Origin: Alkalibacillus flavidus
GTDB taxonomy: Bacteria; Bacillota; Bacilli; Bacillales; Alkalibacillaceae
NCBI RefSeq assembly: GCF_040545925.1
Contig: NZ_JBEPMX010000005.1
Span: forward strand, 1 to 64,000
Length of the DNA stretch: 64,000 nucleotides
Direction: 5' to 3'
In this document: positions 25,829 to 34,135 of the stretch, piece after piece
Layout: each line of letters begins with the position of its first letter
Numbering within the stretch: position 1 is the stretch's first letter
Program-made: the position numbers and the translations under genes
Notes under the pieces: model-generated
The model's input: only the letters and a program-made list of their open reading frames with translations
The model's database searches: none
What the model was told of the DNA's origin: nothing

Positions 25829-26034
25829 TTCTGTTAAAGTCCGTTGTTGAAATTGTGATCCGCTAACGGTGGACGCTTTCCGCGGGCACGGCTCGAGCCT
25901 CCTCGGCCGAAAAGCGTGGCCTGCGGGGTCTCGAGACTCGTGCTGTTCCCGCAGGAGTCGCCACCTTCGCTCCTCACAAGTTCAACAACTAAGTGCTTAG
26001 CCAATGTGAAAAGCAACTATACCTTTAACAGAAC
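25829..26034. repeat. MITE-like repeat, copy 1 (nested inverted repeats)
   Basis: Outer arms TTCTGTTAAAG (left) and CTTTAACAGAA (right) and inner arms GTTGTTGAA / TTCAACAAC enclose a GC-rich core of about 100 bp (GGTGGACGCTTTCCGCGGGC ... GTTCCCGCAGGAGTCGCCACC). This core type recurs in many Bacillaceae genomes. It carries no gene. It separates the pilA terminator from pilD. A rearranged second copy lies at 31724-32165. Confidence 0.8.
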
Positions 26035-26056
26035 CTTACTAAAAAATAGATTGTGG

Positions 26057-26083
26057 TAAAAAAGCGCGGGTAGCCCGCGCTTT
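26057..26083 (-). terminator. Terminator of pilB-pilC-pilA
   Basis: Minus-strand AAAGCGCGGG and CCCGCGCTTT form a 10-bp stem followed by T. It lies 40 bases past the pilA stop, which suggests that pilD-O need their own promoter or read-through. Confidence 0.88.
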
Positions 26084-26122
26084 GAGTGAGATCATAAATA
26101 TTTATCCTTGATCACCGTCATT

Positions 26123-26578
26123 TTATCCTTCAGAAATAGTTGCTGGATCTTTTTCTTGTCCTCTTAAATCAGAGCCACTAGCACTATTAATTGTTTCAAC
26201 AGAAGCATTTGTAAAATTAATAGATACATTTCCATCACTTAATGTACCACTTATTGTATATGGTGTTCCAGAAACATTTACAGATATATCATCATCATCA
26301 TCATCATCCCCTTCAGAATATCCTGACATATCAATATAACCATTACTCTCTAATGTACTTAAGTCTACAGAGTCAGTCTCATCATTCGTAGTCGCATACA
26401 ACTCAGCCGCTTCAATGACGTTAATCGCTGTTGACTTCACGGAGTCGTAACGTGAGTCTTCGATGACGCCCGCAATTGTTGGCACGGCAATTAACGCGAT
26501 AATACCTAAAATAACAACAACAGCTAGTAATTCAATTAGTGTAATACCCCTCTGATTTTTTAAGATGTGTTTGAACAT
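26123..26578 (-). CDS. pilA: Type IV major pilin-like protein
   Basis: A 151-residue prepilin. A short basic leader ends in Gly (MFKHILKNQRG), followed by the class III signal ITLIELLAVVVILGIIALIA. The Glu at position 5 of the mature protein is present. The rest is a small soluble head with a run of seven Asp near residue 91 and no Cys. Its 3' half is more AT-rich than neighbouring genes. It follows pilC and ends at a terminator, so it may be the most expressed subunit. ComGC-like pilins are the nearest alternative. Confidence 0.9.
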   Translation of the reverse strand: MFKHILKNQRGITLIELLAVVVILGIIALIAVPTIAGVIEDSRYDSVKSTAINVIEAAELYATTNDETDSVDLSTLESNGYIDMSGYSEGDDDDDDDISVNVSGTPYTISGTLSDGNVSINFTNASVETINSASGSDLRGQEKDPATISEG

Positions 26579-26599
26579 CGGTGAATCTCTCCTTTTTTC

Positions 26600-27808
26600 T
26601 TAATTAATTTGGTTAAATAAATCGAACATTGGAATGATAATCGCGAGGACGATCGTTCCAACGATTAGTGACAACGAAACGATGAGTAACGGTTCAAGTA
26701 ATGATTTGAACTGTTCGGTTGCTGTATCGACATCTTCTTCGTAAAAATCGGCAACTTGTTCTAGCATTTCGGGTAGTGCGTTTGTTTGTTCCCCAACTTC
26801 TATCATTTGTGTCACTAAGTAAGGATACGCCCAATGATCACGCATGGGCTTGACCATTGACTGTCCTTTTTTCAAGGCCACTTGCGCCTCGTCAAGCGTT
26901 TCGCTAATAATCCGGTTGTTAATCGTTTGACCGGTTAACTTTAACGCTTCAATGACTGGAACATTATTATAAAGTAATGAACTAAGTGTCCGTGACAATT
27001 GTGCCATATTTGACTTCAAAACTAAAGTCCCAAAACCGGGCGTTTTCAACAAATAATAATCAATCCTATATCGACTACTTTCCCTTTTAAACGCCATAAT
27101 AAACATTAAAACGACTAAAATCGAAATAAATAGTAATAGGAGCCAGTAACTAGTGAAAAGGTCACTTAAGCCTAACACAAATTGCGTGATAACCGGCAAC
27201 TCCGCATCAAACTGTGCAAACATACTCACAAACTCAGGAACAACATACATCATGAGAAAGATCACAACGCCAATCGCGACCACTGATACCGTCGCAGGGT
27301 AAGCGAAGGTTGATTGAATCTTTTGTTTCGTCTTATATTGTTTTTGATAATAGTCTGCTAGTTTATCGAGCGTCTCTTGTAAAGCGCCGCTACTTTCACC
27401 GCTGTGCACCATATTGATAAAAATATTCGAGAAGATATGCGGTTGTTTTTTGAGCGCATTGGTTAACGAACTCCCTTGCCGCATATCAATCTCAATATAA
27501 TAGAGCGCTTCTTTTAAATATTTTTGCTTCGTTTGTTCGCGTAAAATGCTGAGTGATTGTACGATCGTAAGACCCGCTTTTAAAAGAGCGGCGAATTGTT
27601 GTAAAAAGACGACGAAATCGCGATTTTTCACAGGACTGCCGAAGTAGATCTCTTTATTCCAAATCGTTTGGGGCACTTCTTCGATCGTTTCAACACGCAA
27701 CCCTTCATCACGTAGACGCGCTTTCGCTAAGTCGAGGTTATACGCATCGAATTTGCCTTTTTGATAGTTGCCGTTGTAGTCTACTGCTTCGTATTTAAAA
27801 GAAGTCAT
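26600..27808 (-). CDS. pilC: Type IV pilus platform protein PilC (T2SF family)
   Basis: Inner membrane platform of 402 residues with two GspF repeats (about 65-190 and 265-395). Three membrane helices are near 167-190, 215-237 and 372-395. Motifs include FLQQFAALLKAGLTIVQSL, GESSGALQETL and the second-repeat counterpart MIEVGEQTNALPEML. It couples the motor to pilin insertion. It lies 21 bp after pilB. The related competence protein ComGB is usually shorter. Confidence 0.93.
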   Translation of the reverse strand: MTSFKYEAVDYNGNYQKGKFDAYNLDLAKARLRDEGLRVETIEEVPQTIWNKEIYFGSPVKNRDFVVFLQQFAALLKAGLTIVQSLSILREQTKQKYLKEALYYIEIDMRQGSSLTNALKKQPHIFSNIFINMVHSGESSGALQETLDKLADYYQKQYKTKQKIQSTFAYPATVSVVAIGVVIFLMMYVVPEFVSMFAQFDAELPVITQFVLGLSDLFTSYWLLLLFISILVVLMFIMAFKRESSRYRIDYYLLKTPGFGTLVLKSNMAQLSRTLSSLLYNNVPVIEALKLTGQTINNRIISETLDEAQVALKKGQSMVKPMRDHWAYPYLVTQMIEVGEQTNALPEMLEQVADFYEEDVDTATEQFKSLLEPLLIVSLSLIVGTIVLAIIIPMFDLFNQIN

Positions 27809-27829
27809 GGCGATACCTCCACTTGCTAG

Positions 27830-29488
27830 TTATTCCGATGCGACGCGGTAAACTTCTTCTAGCGTCGTCTCTCCGCGCTCAACTTTACGCAACCCATCTT
27901 CAAACAGTCGCGTAAACCCTTGTTCCTTTGCGACCCGTTCGATTTCGACTTTGTTTTTGCCGTCTAAAATCGCTTCACGAACACGTTCATCGATTAGCAA
28001 CACTTCATGGATCGCGGTACGCCCGCGGTAGCCTGTGTTATTACATGTTGCACAGCCGCTACCTTTTTTCACGTGATCAAGGTCCATGCCATATCGTTTG
28101 AACACGTCTCGTTCTAATTCGGTCACTTGCCGGGATGTCATACAGTCACGACAAATCGTTCGCACGAGTCGTTGTGCAACGATTCCATTCACCGACGTCC
28201 CGACTAAAAACATTTCAACGTCCATATTCACAAGACGATTAATCGCACCAGTCGAATCGTTCGTGTGGAGCGTACTTAAGACGAGGTGACCGGTGATCGA
28301 CGCACGCACCGCCATATTCGCCGTCTCACCGTCACGAATTTCCCCGACCATGATAATATCTGGGTCCTGACGCAAAATCGACCGCAAACCGGATGCAAAC
28401 GTCAAACCGACATTTGGATTCACTTGAATTTGGTTAACCCCTTCTAATTCGTACTCGACTGGGTCTTCCACCGTAATGAGATTCGATTGTTCTTCGTTCA
28501 AATGCGTCAACGCGGCGTACATCGTCGACGTCTTACCTGAACCAGTCGGCCCGGTTAAGAGCACAATGCCGTACGGTTTTTCGATCATCTCACGGAATTT
28601 ATTTAAGTTTTCAGGTTCAAACCCAATCTGATCAAGACGATTCGACACCGACATCGTATCGAGCACACGAATGACGATTTTTTCGCCAAAAATCGTCGGC
28701 AATGTACTAACACGTAAATCAATGTCACGCCCTTCCACGAGACGTTTGATCCGCCCGTCTTGTGGCACTTTTTGTTGCGTAATATCTAAATTTGCCATGA
28801 TTTTAATACGCGTTGTAAGTGACGATTGCACGTTTTTCGCTAAAATTTGTTCATGGCGCAGTGCTCCGTCGACACGAAGCCTGACAAGAACTTGTTCTTC
28901 TTGCGGGTCGACGTGGATATCACTCGCCCCTTCAACGACCGCTTGTTGAATGAGTTGGTTCATCAATTTAACGACTGGCGATGACTCTTCTTCTAACGAT
29001 AGATCTTGGCGTTGCTCTGTCGGGTTTTCTTGTTCGAACTCATCGGCAAAATCTTCACGCTCGTACATTTTCATAATGCTTTGGCGAATCTCATCTTTAA
29101 GCGCGATCACTGGTTCAACTTTGAAACCCGTTTGTAGACGCAAGTTGTTGATGACGAAATAATCAAGTGGGTCTGCCGTTGCGACATAAAGGCGGTTGCC
29201 ATCACGTTTCAGCGGGATGACATTGTTATCAATCGCAAACTGCTTTGGCACTAGATTCAAAATCGACCGGTCAAACGGATAATCATTTAACCGCTCATGT
29301 GTAATCCCGAGCTGCTGTTGTAGCACTTCGATTAATTGAAGCTCTGTAATATAGCCTTCTTGTATTAACTTGTCCCCGAGCTTTTGGTCAGGTGACTTTT
29401 CTTCTAACGCTTGGCTTAGCTGCTCGTCATTAATAAACCCTTCTTGCTTTAACAACTCACCAATCCGTAATCGTATTCTACGTGGCAC
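27830..29488 (-). CDS. pilB: Type IV pilus extension ATPase PilB
   Basis: Hexameric assembly ATPase of 552 residues. The N-terminal MshEN-type domain (about 1-150) is absent from ComGA and marks PilB/GspE. Walker A is TGPTGSGKTSTMYAAL, the Asp box is EDPVEYELEGVNQIQVN, Walker B is ILRQDPDIIMVGEIRD, and the zinc-binding tetracysteine is CRDC ... CATC. GTG at 29488, seven bases after AAAGGAC, is preferred to the longer frame from 29545. No PilT retraction ATPase gene is in the window. Confidence 0.94.
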   Translation of the reverse strand: MPRRIRLRIGELLKQEGFINDEQLSQALEEKSPDQKLGDKLIQEGYITELQLIEVLQQQLGITHERLNDYPFDRSILNLVPKQFAIDNNVIPLKRDGNRLYVATADPLDYFVINNLRLQTGFKVEPVIALKDEIRQSIMKMYEREDFADEFEQENPTEQRQDLSLEEESSPVVKLMNQLIQQAVVEGASDIHVDPQEEQVLVRLRVDGALRHEQILAKNVQSSLTTRIKIMANLDITQQKVPQDGRIKRLVEGRDIDLRVSTLPTIFGEKIVIRVLDTMSVSNRLDQIGFEPENLNKFREMIEKPYGIVLLTGPTGSGKTSTMYAALTHLNEEQSNLITVEDPVEYELEGVNQIQVNPNVGLTFASGLRSILRQDPDIIMVGEIRDGETANMAVRASITGHLVLSTLHTNDSTGAINRLVNMDVEMFLVGTSVNGIVAQRLVRTICRDCMTSRQVTELERDVFKRYGMDLDHVKKGSGCATCNNTGYRGRTAIHEVLLIDERVREAILDGKNKVEIERVAKEQGFTRLFEDGLRKVERGETTLEEVYRVASE

Positions 29489-29614
29489 AGACAACGTCCT
29501 TTCTATCGATCTAGGAAGTTCGTAATATATCAAAATGATTGTCATTTTACATTAAAATCGTTTATCATTCTAATTATATTATTAATCACGACAAAAATCG
29601 AGGAATGACGTCAC

Positions 29615-30034
29615 ATGATTCAAAAAATAATTAAAAATGAAGAGGGTGTTTCCTTAGTTGAGGTATTAGGAGCGCTCGTCATTCTATCCATCATTTTAAT
29701 TGGTTTCTTCACGATGTTCACCCAAACATCCTCCATGCAAAATGTCACAGAAGATGATATTAAAGCAACCAATTTAATGAATATTGTCATAAATGACGTG
29801 AAAGACCTTTCGCTATCAACAGACGATATCGGTAACTACAATTCGTTTGATAACTTACCATCAGTACAATCAGATGGCACATTAACGAGTAATGACCAGT
29901 TTTACGTCGAAATTATGATTACTGAAGAACCCCAATCTACCAACTTGTTAAAAGCGACTATTAAACTGTTTAACGAAAATGACCAACAATTAACAAAAAC
30001 CTATGCCTATGTTGAGGTGGACAACAATGACTAA
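29615..30034 (+). CDS. Prepilin-like protein (PilV/minor pilin type)
   Basis: A 139-residue prepilin. The leader is MIQKIIKNEEG and the processing region GVSLVEVLGALVILSIILIG carries Glu5. The head is short and polar. It is transcribed divergently from pilB with 126 bp between. It overlaps the next prepilin gene by 8 bp, so the three plus-strand genes form one unit. The annotation as minor pilin rests on position and signal, because the head has no recognisable fold. Confidence 0.85.
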   Translation: MIQKIIKNEEGVSLVEVLGALVILSIILIGFFTMFTQTSSMQNVTEDDIKATNLMNIVINDVKDLSLSTDDIGNYNSFDNLPSVQSDGTLTSNDQFYVEIMITEEPQSTNLLKATIKLFNENDQQLTKTYAYVEVDNND

Positions 30035-30497
30035 TCAACGTGGCTTTACTTTAATCGAACTTCTAGCCGTTTTTGTCCTTACGTTTGTTGTCGGTAGCTT
30101 AGTTTTTTCTATTTTAACACAATCTCTAAATAACTATGAGCAATCCGAGCTACGATCACAAGCGCAAACTGATGTAAATCGACTCATTTTTCAAATTAGA
30201 AACGTCCATCAATCTGGATCACCATACACAATCGATCAATTAAACCCATCAACTATTGCAATCACACCAGAGGACGACAGTGTATCGCCGGTCCAATTTA
30301 ACGGTGAACCATTTCAATATGATATGGCAGTAAACGGTAGCAATATTAATGGATCAAAAACTATGAACCCACAAGACGTGTCAGCTTATTCAATAACCGT
30401 CACGGTGCGTCAACCGAGTAACGACCGATTCAATCCTATCGAACTAGAATCATCCATATCACGACTCCAACCGTCTGGAGGTGACGACTCTCAATGA
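30027..30497 (+). CDS. Prepilin-like protein (PilW/ComGF type)
   Basis: A 156-residue protein starting MTNQRGFTLIELLAVFVLTF, a perfect class III signal with Gly-Phe cleavage site and Glu5. The head is about 120 residues and rich in Asn, Gln and Ser. The ATG at 30027 lies inside the end of the upstream gene after GAGGTGG, and the stop overlaps the next start (ATGA). Likely a minor pilin of the priming complex. Confidence 0.88.
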   Translation: MTNQRGFTLIELLAVFVLTFVVGSLVFSILTQSLNNYEQSELRSQAQTDVNRLIFQIRNVHQSGSPYTIDQLNPSTIAITPEDDSVSPVQFNGEPFQYDMAVNGSNINGSKTMNPQDVSAYSITVTVRQPSNDRFNPIELESSISRLQPSGGDDSQ

Positions 30498-31723
30498 GAT
30501 ATATCCAAGAAGAGCGCGGCGCTATTTTAGTCGTCGTCCTTTTGACTATCGTCTTTATGATGTTTTTCGCGACCGTCATGATGAACAGCGTCTTAACGAC
30601 AGCAAAACAAAATAATGTCATTGAAGAAAACTACCGCGCGACCCATGTTGCTGAAATGGGTGCGATATTCGTAGAAGATCAAATCCAACAATACGTTGAA
30701 CAAAATGATTTATCGACAGATTCAAGTTCATTAAATGATTTAGAAACTTATCTCAATCAACAAATTGCGAACGTCACCATCGATGAAGATCAACCTGAAG
30801 TTGAATACTTCATTGAAGAAGGCTTTACTGTAACATCTGATGGCGATAGTCAGATGTTATCTTTAAAGGTGAATGGACAGGATGAAAACGCGAATCAAAT
30901 TATAACACTAACCTTTGCTTTATCTAGCGGTAGTGGAGCAGATAGTCTTGAAAGTTGGAATGAAGAAAGTAACACGGTACCCAATAGACCTGAAAACCCA
31001 GACGAAACCTACCCCAGACCAGTCGACTTAAAGAAAAAAAACTGTATTCAAAACAGTCAAACTGTTGTGTTAGAAAGCGGTGGCAACATTAAATGTAGCC
31101 CTAGCTTCAACGAACTTTATGTGAACGATGATTTATCGTTTGGAAACAACGATACATTAACAGTGGAACAGAATGCCAAGTTCGAATCATTAGATATGAC
31201 TGGGTTATCGAAAGTACTTATTAAAGGTCACGCCCATTTTGAAGGTGAATTAACTAGTGGTAACAATCCGAATAGTAATTTTATAGCTTGCGGCAACGTC
31301 CGGTTAAAGGGCGGTGCTGACTACCAAGGTGGGTACCAAGTTAACCATTACACAGTAGCGGATGAGCTATTTTATAACAAACAGGGGCCGGTCATTTTCG
31401 GCGATGACACGTTGCTCAAAAGTGGTCTTAGTTTAGACAACACGTCAGCTACAGCCAACGGAGATTTAACAATTCAGCATGACGGAACTCAAAGCGCGAG
31501 CACTTATTTAAACACTATTGGTGGTAACATCAAAATGGCAGGTGGCACGTTGACCATCGAAAATGCCAATGGCGACCAAGTCACTCAACCTAATAGCAAT
31601 AATGTTAATTATGACGTCCAACCAGCATCGATCCCTGATTGTGAAGGAGTTGAACCGCCAACGTCAGGTGGTGGACAAGGCGATTCAAACACATCAGTCT
31701 CTTTAGATGATATTGACTATTAA
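30494..31723 (+). CDS. PilX-like minor pilin component with a beta-helical C-terminal region
   Basis: A 409-residue protein. The N-terminal ERGAILVVVLLTIVFMMFFA is like PilX/GspK signals, though the residue after Gly-Ala is not a typical Glu5. A helical stem follows to about residue 100. From about residue 190 the sequence becomes regular, with alternating short hydrophobic strands (LYVNDDLSF, TLTVEQNAKFESL, KVLIKGHAHFEGEL). This resembles bactofilin or polymer-forming beta-solenoids. Four Cys lie in this part. Possibly an adhesive tip or cap subunit; that is inference. Confidence 0.75.
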   Translation: MRYIQEERGAILVVVLLTIVFMMFFATVMMNSVLTTAKQNNVIEENYRATHVAEMGAIFVEDQIQQYVEQNDLSTDSSSLNDLETYLNQQIANVTIDEDQPEVEYFIEEGFTVTSDGDSQMLSLKVNGQDENANQIITLTFALSSGSGADSLESWNEESNTVPNRPENPDETYPRPVDLKKKNCIQNSQTVVLESGGNIKCSPSFNELYVNDDLSFGNNDTLTVEQNAKFESLDMTGLSKVLIKGHAHFEGELTSGNNPNSNFIACGNVRLKGGADYQGGYQVNHYTVADELFYNKQGPVIFGDDTLLKSGLSLDNTSATANGDLTIQHDGTQSASTYLNTIGGNIKMAGGTLTIENANGDQVTQPNSNNVNYDVQPASIPDCEGVEPPTSGGGQGDSNTSVSLDDIDY

Positions 31724-32165
31724 CAATAAAACGAGGTTGGGACAGAAGGGTATTAAATTGTGCAAAAGGCGAATGTTTGGATATTATAACAGGTAAGCAA
31801 TGATGAAGCGGAATCAAAACACGTAGACGCCTGCGGGAACAGCACGCGTCTCGAGACACCGCAAGCCCCGCTTTTGGGCTGAGGGATGCACCTGCGTCTT
31901 CTAGCAGCGCTTCGAAGCTTGCTTTCTCGGTGCAAGTTGCAAGGAAGCATTTTCGATGAGGTTGCCTGGCTCGAGCCGTGCCCCGGTAAAGGAAACACGG
32001 CGATTGCGCCAGCAGAGCCGGTGTTGAGCTTATGTCACGTAGAACCAAGCGAAGTGTTTTGATGGAGCGTCATTCAAGCAGAAAACCCGGACGATCTATT
32101 TTTTATAATTAAATCGTCCGGGTTTTACTTTACTGAATTAGGTTTTGTCCCAGGCTCGTTTTGTT
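31724..32165. repeat. MITE-like repeat, copy 2 with flanking inverted arms and an internal insertion
   Basis: The whole 440-bp gap is one composite repeat. Outer arms are AAAACGAGGTTGGGACAGAA (31728-31747) and its inverse TTTTGTCCCAGGCTCGTTTT (32143-32162), a pair seen near many Firmicute terminators. Inside is a degenerate, oppositely oriented copy of the 25829 core. It is interrupted by 77 bp (31885-31961) bounded by TGAGG on both sides. A perfect 14-bp hairpin AAAACCCGGACGAT/ATCGTCCGGGTTTT (32082-32126) could end transcription from both sides. Confidence 0.78.
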
Positions 32166-32169
32166 ATTA

Positions 32170-33042
32170 TTACTCAATACTCCGCCAAAGCGTCAGGGTA
32201 GCATAACTACGATACGGGGACCATTCTTTTGCAGCTTCTTCAATTTCATCTTTTTTCGGTTTTTCTTCGCGTTTCCATGCGTGTTTCAGCGCATTCTGAA
32301 TGCCGACATCGGCTGCTGGGAATAAATCTTCACGACCGAGTGCGAATAATAGCCAGTTTTGTACAGTCCACGGCCCAATGCCTCGTACTTTGCCTAATGA
32401 TTTCATGACTTCTTGATTCGTCTTTTTCGCCATTGATTTCAGATCAAGGTCACCATTTACGATCGCACGTGACGTGTCGATGACATATTCCGCTTTACGT
32501 TGACTGAACTGTAAATCTTTCAAATCTTGATAATCGAGTTCAGCAACTTTCTCCGGCGTCGGGTAAAACCACGCGCCATCAATTTGTTCACCGAACGTAT
32601 GAACAAAACGAGTTGAGAGCGTGAAAGCGAATGACATATTCAACTGCTGATGGATAATCACTTTCATAAGTGAATCGTATAAGTTAAAATCGCGCACAAT
32701 TGGCGTCCCTGGATAAATTAAAAATAAACGAGCTAATCTCGTCTTGCCGAAGAAATCGACGACATCTTGAAGATCGCGGTCCCATTGGAATAAGTTGCGA
32801 ATATGTTCAAAAATAACGTCTTGTTCTTCGTCTAAGTCGGACATAACAGAAAATACCGGTTTTTCTGTTGTACCTTCCCCTTTAACACGTACAACACATT
32901 GTTTACCACTTTCTAAACGGAGTGGCACGTCAACCCAACGCTCACGCAAATTCACATTAATGAGTGGGTCCATATCTAAACGTTCGAGTGAATAATCAAA
33001 ATCATATAATCCTGCTGCATGGTAATACTCTTTCCACATCAT
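32170..33042 (-). CDS. DNA-3-methyladenine glycosylase II-like (AlkA family)
   Basis: A 290-residue HhH-GPD glycosylase. The N-terminal beta domain is followed by the helix-hairpin-helix SLGKVRGIGPWTVQNWLLF and the catalytic aspartate in LFPAADVGIQ near residue 246. No iron-sulfur Cys loop is present, which fits AlkA rather than MutY/Nth. It should excise alkylated purines. In B. subtilis the homolog yfjP is a neighbour of pdaA, as here. Confidence 0.88.
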   Translation of the reverse strand: MMWKEYYHAAGLYDFDYSLERLDMDPLINVNLRERWVDVPLRLESGKQCVVRVKGEGTTEKPVFSVMSDLDEEQDVIFEHIRNLFQWDRDLQDVVDFFGKTRLARLFLIYPGTPIVRDFNLYDSLMKVIIHQQLNMSFAFTLSTRFVHTFGEQIDGAWFYPTPEKVAELDYQDLKDLQFSQRKAEYVIDTSRAIVNGDLDLKSMAKKTNQEVMKSLGKVRGIGPWTVQNWLLFALGREDLFPAADVGIQNALKHAWKREEKPKKDEIEEAAKEWSPYRSYATLTLWRSIE

Positions 33043-33120
33043 GACCTCTCCCTTAGTTATGTCTCTAGTTCAATACTTACAGTTTACAACTTTCCATCCC
33101 GATTTCGCAAAAAATTGTGT

Positions 33121-33903
33121 TCACCCAAATGGAATATGTTTATTCCACACGAGTTGTTCGAGTGACTTGAATTCGTAGCCTTGATCACGCAATTCGTCAA
33201 TAAGGTGACTCAGTGCTTCAGCATTATCTTCCGTCACGGTATGCATGAGCACGACAGCGCCAGGGTGCATTTGCTCGATTAGATCATCTACCGCCTGCTG
33301 CCAGCTCGTTTGTTGACTTTCTTCCCAATCGACGAGCGCAACACTCCAAAAGACATTCGTATAGCCTAATTCGTCCGTTAATTTTAACGTGCGTTCGCTA
33401 AAAATTCCTTTCGCTGGACGGAAAAATTCAACGACGTCTTGATCGGTCGTTTGTTTGATCTTATCATCGAGCCGTTTTAAGTCGCGTTTAATCTCATCGT
33501 CACTAGCCTTCGTGTAATCGAGATGATCGTCGGAATGGTTCCCGATGATGTGACCGTCATCGACCATTCGCTTCACGAGTTTCGGCTGATCGTCAATATA
33601 ATGACCTGACAAAAAGAATGTCGCAGGCACTTGTTTGTCTTCTAATACATCAAGCATCTGCGTCATATAGCCTTGTTCATAACCGCTGTCAAAGGTGAGA
33701 TAGACGTTTTTATTTGATTGATCACCGATATAGATGCCGTTGTATTGTTCAATTAACGGCGCGTAAAACCCTAAATCTGGCGGCTGTTCGTTGTATTGTT
33801 TTTTATAACCATAGCCGTACGATTCATTCGACACATCATCAGCATGTATCGTAAGCGGAATCAGTAGCACACTGAGTAACATGAGTATTATTTTTTTCAT
33901 CAA
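33121..33903 (-). CDS. pdaA: Delta-lactam-biosynthetic de-N-acetylase PdaA
   Basis: Polysaccharide deacetylase of 260 residues with an N-terminal signal peptide (MMKKIILMLLSVLLIPLTIHA), so exported. The NodB motifs are YLTFDSGYE (catalytic Asp), HSDDH-type metal ligands in GNHSDDHLDY, FRPAKG, and VVLMHTV with the active-site His. PdaA removes acetyl groups from muramic acid so that spore cortex delta-lactam forms. B. subtilis PdaA has DNGYE where this has DSGYE. Other peptidoglycan deacetylases are less likely given length and neighbour. Confidence 0.92.
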   Translation of the reverse strand: MMKKIILMLLSVLLIPLTIHADDVSNESYGYGYKKQYNEQPPDLGFYAPLIEQYNGIYIGDQSNKNVYLTFDSGYEQGYMTQMLDVLEDKQVPATFFLSGHYIDDQPKLVKRMVDDGHIIGNHSDDHLDYTKASDDEIKRDLKRLDDKIKQTTDQDVVEFFRPAKGIFSERTLKLTDELGYTNVFWSVALVDWEESQQTSWQQAVDDLIEQMHPGAVVLMHTVTEDNAEALSHLIDELRDQGYEFKSLEQLVWNKHIPFG

Positions 33904-33976
33904 AAGCCTCCCAATCGTCCTGTTATATACTTAATTTGCCATGATTTGACGCAAATTATGATTGGAAGGTTTCCCC

Positions 33977-34094
33977 GTTTTTATAAGGCGCACTCGAGTT
34001 ATTCGATAATTCCTCTTACTTATTTCAAAACTTCGCGAAGTTTTGAAATAAGTACAGGCAGTTATTCGATAAATCCATGGATTTATCGAATAAC
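33977..34094. repeat. 21-bp periodic array C (6 units, STTATNNNATAAS and STTATTTCAAAAC cores)
   Basis: Cores start at 33977 (degenerate), 33998, 34019, 34040, 34061 and 34082, always 21 bp apart. They are GTTATTCGATAAT, CTTATTTCAAAAC, its inverse GTTTTGAAATAAG, GTTATTCGATAAA and TTTATCGAATAAC. Some neighbouring units are mutual inverses, so larger dyads (for example around TTCGCGAA) also form. The array is directly left of the antiporter terminator. Confidence 0.9.
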
Positions 34095-34128
34095 TAAAAA
34101 ACCTCTCCTTTGATCAAAAGGAGAGGTT
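34095..34128 (-). terminator. Terminator of the YuiF-like antiporter gene
   Basis: Minus-strand AACCTCTCCTTT and AAAGGAGAGGTT form a 12-bp stem followed by T. It touches array C. Confidence 0.92.
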
Positions 34129-34135
34129 GAACCAT

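Noticed and set aside
25834..26016. 60-codon frame inside the MITE-like repeat
   Set aside because: It is entirely within the repeat core and has no ribosome binding site.
29535..29575. Fur-box-like TGATTGTCATTTT and TTTATCATTC between pilB and the minor pilin genes
   Set aside because: Only partial agreement with a 7-1-7 Fur site, in a very AT-rich divergent promoter region.
31605..32048. 147-codon frame across the end of the PilX-like gene and the composite repeat
   Set aside because: It runs through the repeat core and the 3' end of a real gene; similar spurious frames arise from this repeat type elsewhere.
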